From: Nocardioides sp.
Lineage (GTDB): Bacteria > Actinomycetota > Actinomycetes > Propionibacteriales > Nocardioidaceae
DNA length: 8,612 nt
Direction: 5' to 3'
NCBI GenBank assembly: GCA_031177735.1
Contig: JAPSKJ010000081.1
Coordinates: forward strand, 1 to 8,612
Shown: piece after piece, positions 5,778-8,612 of the stretch
Position numbering within the stretch: the stretch's first letter is position 1
Layout: every line of letters begins with the position of its first letter
Program-made: the position numbers and the translations under genes
The notes under the pieces: model-generated
The model's input: the letters and a program-made list of their open reading frames with translations, nothing else
The model's database searches: none
What the model was told of the DNA's origin: nothing

Positions 5778-5939
5778 TCACAAGCCGCCGGTGTCGCCCT
5801 CCGGCGGCGGGTCGGGGTGGCTGCCGGGCGTCGTGTCGTACGGGTCGATCATCGCCGGGTCCGGCTCCTCGCCGGTCGGGGTGGGCGGCTCGGCGTCCTG
5901 GTCCTGCTCGGGGTCGTAGTCCTCGTTCGGTGGGGTCAC
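5778..5939 (-). CDS. Small acidic Pro/Asp/Glu-rich protein, hypothetical
   Basis: This 53-residue frame begins at a GTG 26 nt after the stop of the flavin oxidase gene, in the same direction. The product is strongly acidic and disorder-prone: it opens TPPNEDYDPEQDQDAEPP, continues with GEEPDPAMIDPYD and ends PPPEGDTGGL. No hydrophobic core, cysteine or basic residue is present, and I recognise no domain. The only ribosome-binding-like sequence, GGCGAGG, lies too close to the GTG (1 nt), which weakens the call. In favour are its tight position behind a real gene, the nearly complete absence of Lys/Arg and a stop codon just after a hairpin. It may be a co-transcribed small protein or merely a permitted open frame in GC-rich sequence. 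Confidence 0.4.
   Translation of the reverse strand: MTPPNEDYDPEQDQDAEPPTPTGEEPDPAMIDPYDTTPGSHPDPPPEGDTGGL
5784..5808 (-). terminator. Candidate hairpin terminator of the flavin oxidase transcript
   Basis: GCCGCCGG and CCGGCGGC form a perfect 8-bp stem with a 9-nt loop. The stem ends 3 nt before the stop codon of the small acidic ORF, and no T-run follows. It is the best terminator-like structure downstream of the flavin oxidase gene. It overlaps the end of the small ORF, so coding constraint is an alternative explanation. Confidence 0.35.
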
Positions 5940-5965
5940 GCCTCGCCGGTACCCACCCCTCGTCC

Positions 5966-7357
5966 TTACGCAGCGGGCTCGATGTTGTGGTTGGAGCGGA
6001 ACAGGTTGGTGGGGTCCCACGCCGCCTTGAGCGCGGCGAGGCGGGCGTACTTGTCCGGGCCGAAGCCCGCGTGCACGTCGGCCTGGGACGTGCCCGGCTC
6101 GAAGTTGAGGTAGACGCCTCCGGTGAGGTCGGCGGCGAAGGCCTCGGAGAAGCGTCTCACCCAGCCCATCTCGTAGTCGGTCTCGGTCGGACTCGCCCAG
6201 CAAGCGATCGGGTGCGCCATGTACGCGGCGTCGCGGTGGCTCGCCGCCGTGGCGTCCTCCGGCACCCGGGCGACCGCACCGCCGTGACGGAAGACGATGC
6301 CCTGGGTCATCGGCGAGTGGATCTCCGTTCCGACCTCGAGGAACCGGTCGATGCTGACGTCGGAGAGGCCGCCCACGTGCAGCCCGCGGTGGTAGTTGAG
6401 CCAGCCGCGGGGAGCGAAGCCGTCCAGCATCGCTTGAAGAGCGGTGTAGGGCATCGGCTGGATCAGGTCCATCCCGCCCTCGGCGATCCGGCGGAACGGC
6501 GCCAGAGCCTCGAGCGCCTCCTCCGGAGCGCCGATGTAGGCGAGCACCATCCCGAGGACCGGCGACCCGACGACCTCGGGCGGCACGAACTCCTCGGGCG
6601 GGGCGAGGATCGTCGCCATCGCGGCGACCACCTCCTCCGGCGCCCGCTCGAGCTCGTCGCGGTAGGCGCGGGCGACCTCGCCCGCGCCGTCAGCGTTCGG
6701 CACGACGAGCATGCCGGCGAGCAGCAACGGCGGCAGCGGGTGGACCCGCAGCTCGTAGTTGACCACCACACCGAAGTTCGCGCCCGCGCCGCGCAGCGCC
6801 CAGAGCAGGTCGGCGTGCTCGGTCTCGGACACGTGGACGAGCCGCCCATCGGCAGTCACCACGTCGGCCGCGACAAGGTTGTCGCAGGTGAGGCCGTACT
6901 TCGGGGAGAGCCAGCCGTAGCCGCCGCCGAGCGTGAAGCCGCCGACACCGGTGGTGGTCACGCGGCCCCCCGGCGTCGCCACGCCCCGCAACGCGGTGTC
7001 GCGGTCGTACTCGCCCCACAGCACGCCGCCCTGGGCGATCGCGGTGCCGCGGCTGGGGTTGACGTCGGTGCCCTTGAGGCTGGAGAGGTCGATCAGCACG
7101 CCGGCCTCGTTGGCCGACGTGCCGGCGACGGCATGGCCGCCGCAGCGGACGGTCAACGGCAGCCCGGTGTCGCGGGCGTAGTTGACGGCGTCGGCGACGT
7201 CGGCGACGCCGCTCGGACGCAGGACGACCGAAGGATGCCGGTCGATGCTGCCGTTGTACACCGCTCGGGCGGTGTCGTAGTCAGCGTCTCCCGGTCGGAC
7301 GACGGCGCCGTGGAAGGAGGGGTTCAGCTCGAGCAGGGGGAGGGACGTTCCGGTCAT
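5966..7357 (-). CDS. FAD-linked oxidase, berberine-bridge-enzyme type, probably bicovalent FAD
   Basis: This 463-residue enzyme belongs to the VAO/PCMH flavoprotein superfamily with a C-terminal BBE domain. These oxidases oxidise sugars, alcohols or secondary metabolites and pass electrons to O2. The FAD-binding part includes RPSGVADVADAVNYARDTGL (47-66) and RCGGH (71-75), where H75 is the expected attachment site to the flavin 8-alpha position. Next come GGVGGFTLGGGYGWLS-type Gly-rich sequence (about 137-151) and GLTCDNL (155-161), where C158 is the expected 6-S-cysteinyl link. The BBE tail shows GVYLNFEP and the conserved ending YARLAALKAAWDPTNLFRSN, which closes the flavin pocket. I chose ATG 7357 because AGGTGG lies 5 nt upstream and the fold starts soon after. 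No signal peptide is seen, so it is probably cytoplasmic. It diverges from gatC; a small acidic ORF follows. The substrate cannot be deduced. Confidence 0.95.
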   Translation of the reverse strand: MTGTSLPLLELNPSFHGAVVRPGDADYDTARAVYNGSIDRHPSVVLRPSGVADVADAVNYARDTGLPLTVRCGGHAVAGTSANEAGVLIDLSSLKGTDVNPSRGTAIAQGGVLWGEYDRDTALRGVATPGGRVTTTGVGGFTLGGGYGWLSPKYGLTCDNLVAADVVTADGRLVHVSETEHADLLWALRGAGANFGVVVNYELRVHPLPPLLLAGMLVVPNADGAGEVARAYRDELERAPEEVVAAMATILAPPEEFVPPEVVGSPVLGMVLAYIGAPEEALEALAPFRRIAEGGMDLIQPMPYTALQAMLDGFAPRGWLNYHRGLHVGGLSDVSIDRFLEVGTEIHSPMTQGIVFRHGGAVARVPEDATAASHRDAAYMAHPIACWASPTETDYEMGWVRRFSEAFAADLTGGVYLNFEPGTSQADVHAGFGPDKYARLAALKAAWDPTNLFRSNHNIEPAA

Positions 7358-7374
7358 GACGACCACCTGGATTC

Positions 7375-7401
7375 TGGGTGAGTGGGGTCCCCACCGACCC
7401 A
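7375..7401. promoter_or_regulatory. 27-bp interrupted inverted repeat upstream of the flavin oxidase gene
   Basis: Outer arms TGGGT (7375-7379) and ACCCA (7397-7401) and inner arms GTGGGG (7382-7387) and CCCCAC (7389-7394) are symmetric around T7388. Two unmatched bases sit at the same place on each side, so 11 of 13 pairs match. It begins 17 nt upstream of the oxidase start codon, where a repressor could act, and is about 185 bp from gatC. No regulator gene neighbours it. The remaining part of the 228-bp gap (7402-7572) holds only a short GCGCG-TGT-CGCGC hairpin (7469-7481) that I would expect by chance at this GC content. Confidence 0.45.
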
Positions 7402-7572
7402 GCCGAGCACTGCGCCTCGGCGCTGGCAAGCCGCAACTTGGGTACGTGGACCGATGCCACCTGCGCCCGCGCGTGTCGCGCGCACGGCTGGTCCGCACGG
7501 GGGCGAGGAGGGCCTTCGCGCGTGGGGCCGGGAGTGGGGTGACCTGCGGCGAAGCGGGTCGAGCGAGCCGCC

Positions 7573-7578
7573 TAGACT
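7573..7578 (+). promoter_or_regulatory. Leaderless-type -10 element of gatCA, TAGACT
   Basis: TAGACT fits the TANNNT -10 pattern and ends 7 nt before the gatC ATG. Transcription would begin at or within a base of the start codon, matching the absence of a Shine-Dalgarno sequence there. No recognisable -35 hexamer is seen at the usual distance. Confidence 0.7.
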
Positions 7579-7585
7579 GACGCCC

Positions 7586-7885
7586 ATGCCTGAAATCACC
7601 CGTGACGAGGTCGCCCACCTGGCCGACCTCGCCCGGATCGACCTCGACGCCGCCGAGCTGGACCACCTGGCCCCCCAGCTCAACGTGATCCTCGAGGCGG
7701 TCGCCTCCATCCAGGGGGTCGCCGGCGACGACGTGCCCGCCACCTCGCACCCGCTGCCGCTGACCAACGTCTTCCGCGACGACGTCGTGCAGCCCGGCCT
7801 GACTCCCGAGCAGGCCCTCGGTGGGGCCCCCGCGGTCGAGGATCAGCGCTTCTCCGTGCCGCGGATCCTGGGGGACGAGCAGTGA
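7586..7885 (+). CDS. gatC: Aspartyl/glutamyl-tRNA amidotransferase subunit C
   Basis: GatC is the small subunit that wraps around and stabilises GatA in the GatCAB complex. That complex converts misacylated Glu-tRNA(Gln) and/or Asp-tRNA(Asn) to the correct amide form in bacteria lacking GlnRS or AsnRS. The 99 residues are the usual length. The sequence has the typical opening ITRDEVAHLADLARIDL (4-20), a helix with LAPQLNVILEAVASIQGV (27-44), the loop around LPLTNVFRDDVVQPGL (57-72) and the conserved end RFSVPRIL (88-95). I start it at ATG 7586, where the family homology begins and a TAGACT -10 sits 7 nt upstream. The frame stays open back to 7382, but that stretch has no family similarity. 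Its TGA overlaps the GTG of gatA by 4 bases (GTGA), which implies coupled translation and 1:1 production. Confidence 0.97.
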   Translation: MPEITRDEVAHLADLARIDLDAAELDHLAPQLNVILEAVASIQGVAGDDVPATSHPLPLTNVFRDDVVQPGLTPEQALGGAPAVEDQRFSVPRILGDEQ

Positions 7886-8612
7886 CCGACCTGACCCGCA
7901 AGACCGCCGCGGAGATGGCGGACATGCTCGCCGCGGGGGAGACCACCAGCGTCGAGCTGACCCAGGCGCACCTGGACCGCATCGCCGCAGTGGACGGACC
8001 TGTCCACGCCTTCCTGCACGTCGACGCCGAGGGCGCGCTCGCGCAGGCCGCCGCGTCCGATGCTCGCCGGGCCGCAGGGCAGCCGGCCTCCTACCTCGAC
8101 GGCGTGCCGATCGCCGTCAAGGACGTGCTCACCACCACCGGCCTGCCGACGACCTGCGGCTCGAAGATCCTCGAGGGCTGGGTCCCGCCGTACGACGCCA
8201 CGGTCGTCGCCCGGCTGAAGGCGGCCGGCCTGCCGATCCTCGGCAAGACCAACATGGACGAGTTCGCCATGGGCTCCTCCACCGAGCACTCGGCGTACGG
8301 CCCCACCCGAAACCCGTGGGACCTCGACCGGATCCCCGGTGGCTCCGGCGGTGGATCGGCAGCGGCCGTCGCAGCCTTCGAGGCGCCCCTGGCCCTCGGC
8401 ACCGACACCGGCGGCTCGATCCGCCAGCCCGGTGCCGTCACCGGCACGGTCGGCGTCAAGCCGACCTACGGCTCGGTGTCGCGCTACGGGCTCGTCGCGC
8501 TCGCCAACAGCCTCGACCAGGTGGGCCCGGTCACCCGCACCGTGCTCGACAGCGCGCTGCTGCAGGAGCTGGTCGGCGGGCACGACCCCAAGGACTCCAC
8601 CTCGGTCACCAC
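7882..8612 (+). CDS. gatA: Aspartyl/glutamyl-tRNA amidotransferase subunit A, partial
   Basis: GatA is the amidase-signature subunit that hydrolyses glutamine and supplies ammonia to GatB for tRNA-bound Glu/Asp amidation. The first 243 residues are present; the remainder, expected to be about half of the protein, lies beyond 8612. The Ser-cisSer-Lys triad is complete: K80 in DGVPIAVKD (73-81), S155 in PGGSGGGSAAAV (152-163) and nucleophile S179 in GTDTGGSIRQP (173-183). GKTNMDEFAMGSSTEHSAYG (121-140) is strongly typical of GatA rather than of other amidases. The start is GTG 7882, overlapping the gatC stop. Position 156 is Gly where many amidases have a second Ser; this does not touch the catalytic Ser. 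gatB is expected downstream but is not visible. Confidence 0.97.
   Translation, partial: MTDLTRKTAAEMADMLAAGETTSVELTQAHLDRIAAVDGPVHAFLHVDAEGALAQAAASDARRAAGQPASYLDGVPIAVKDVLTTTGLPTTCGSKILEGWVPPYDATVVARLKAAGLPILGKTNMDEFAMGSSTEHSAYGPTRNPWDLDRIPGGSGGGSAAAVAAFEAPLALGTDTGGSIRQPGAVTGTVGVKPTYGSVSRYGLVALANSLDQVGPVTRTVLDSALLQELVGGHDPKDSTSVT

Noticed and set aside
5753..7381. 542-residue open frame on the plus strand across the flavin oxidase
   Set aside because: It is antisense to a well-supported enzyme with intact motifs and shows only low-complexity shadow sequence.
7382..7585. 68-residue N-terminal extension of GatC
   Set aside because: It has no GatC similarity, and a leaderless-type TAGACT lies 7 nt before the ATG at 7586.

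Overview
The window looks like chromosomal DNA from a high-GC actinobacterium, probably a Nocardioides-like member of the Propionibacteriales. The genus is an inference from GC-rich codon use, an actinobacterial type iron box, leaderless-type promoters (a TANNNT hexamer 6-7 nt before the start codon) and the ligA to gatCA order. There are nine supported protein genes, two of them cut by the window edges, plus one weaker small ORF. I see no tRNA, rRNA, CRISPR array, insertion sequence, phage gene or attachment site.

Region 1 (1-1473, minus strand) is an efflux module. A TetR-family repressor (774-1418) is followed directly by a 14-helix type MFS drug exporter (773 to beyond base 1), and the stop codon TAG touches the next ATG. 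A 27-bp near-perfect palindrome (1447-1473) in front of the repressor is its likely operator, so the pair is probably autoregulated and drug-inducible.

Region 2 (1474-2121, plus strand) is a small heat shock protein gene, hsp20. Its leader carries a good match to the CIRCE element (HrcA operator) laid over a -35/-10 promoter, then a perfect 10-bp hairpin at the predicted mRNA 5' end, then a short segment that can pair with the Shine-Dalgarno sequence. This is the most information-dense non-coding stretch in the window.

Region 3 (2122-4341, plus strand) is a full-length NAD-dependent DNA ligase (ligA), closed by a perfect GC-rich hairpin shared with the convergent gene behind it.

Region 4 (4370-7357, minus strand) holds four co-directional genes. 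In order of transcription they are a BBE-type, probably bicovalent FAD oxidase (7357-5966), a small acidic Pro-rich ORF (5939-5778), a three-helix small membrane protein (5723-5436) with its own leaderless-type promoter, and a siderophore-binding lipoprotein (5332-4370) behind a DmdR/IdeR-type iron box. The siderophore receptor has no permease or ATPase gene next to it here.

Region 5 (7358-8612, plus strand) is a 228-bp divergent gap with a 27-bp interrupted inverted repeat, then gatC and the first part of gatA. These encode subunits of the tRNA-dependent amidotransferase that makes Gln-tRNA and/or Asn-tRNA. The genes overlap by 4 bases.

Most of the window is ordinary housekeeping and stress or transport content. 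I find no convincing undescribed multi-gene system. The best second-look items are regulatory: the layered hsp20 leader, the inverted repeat in front of the flavin oxidase, and the orphan iron-regulated siderophore receptor.
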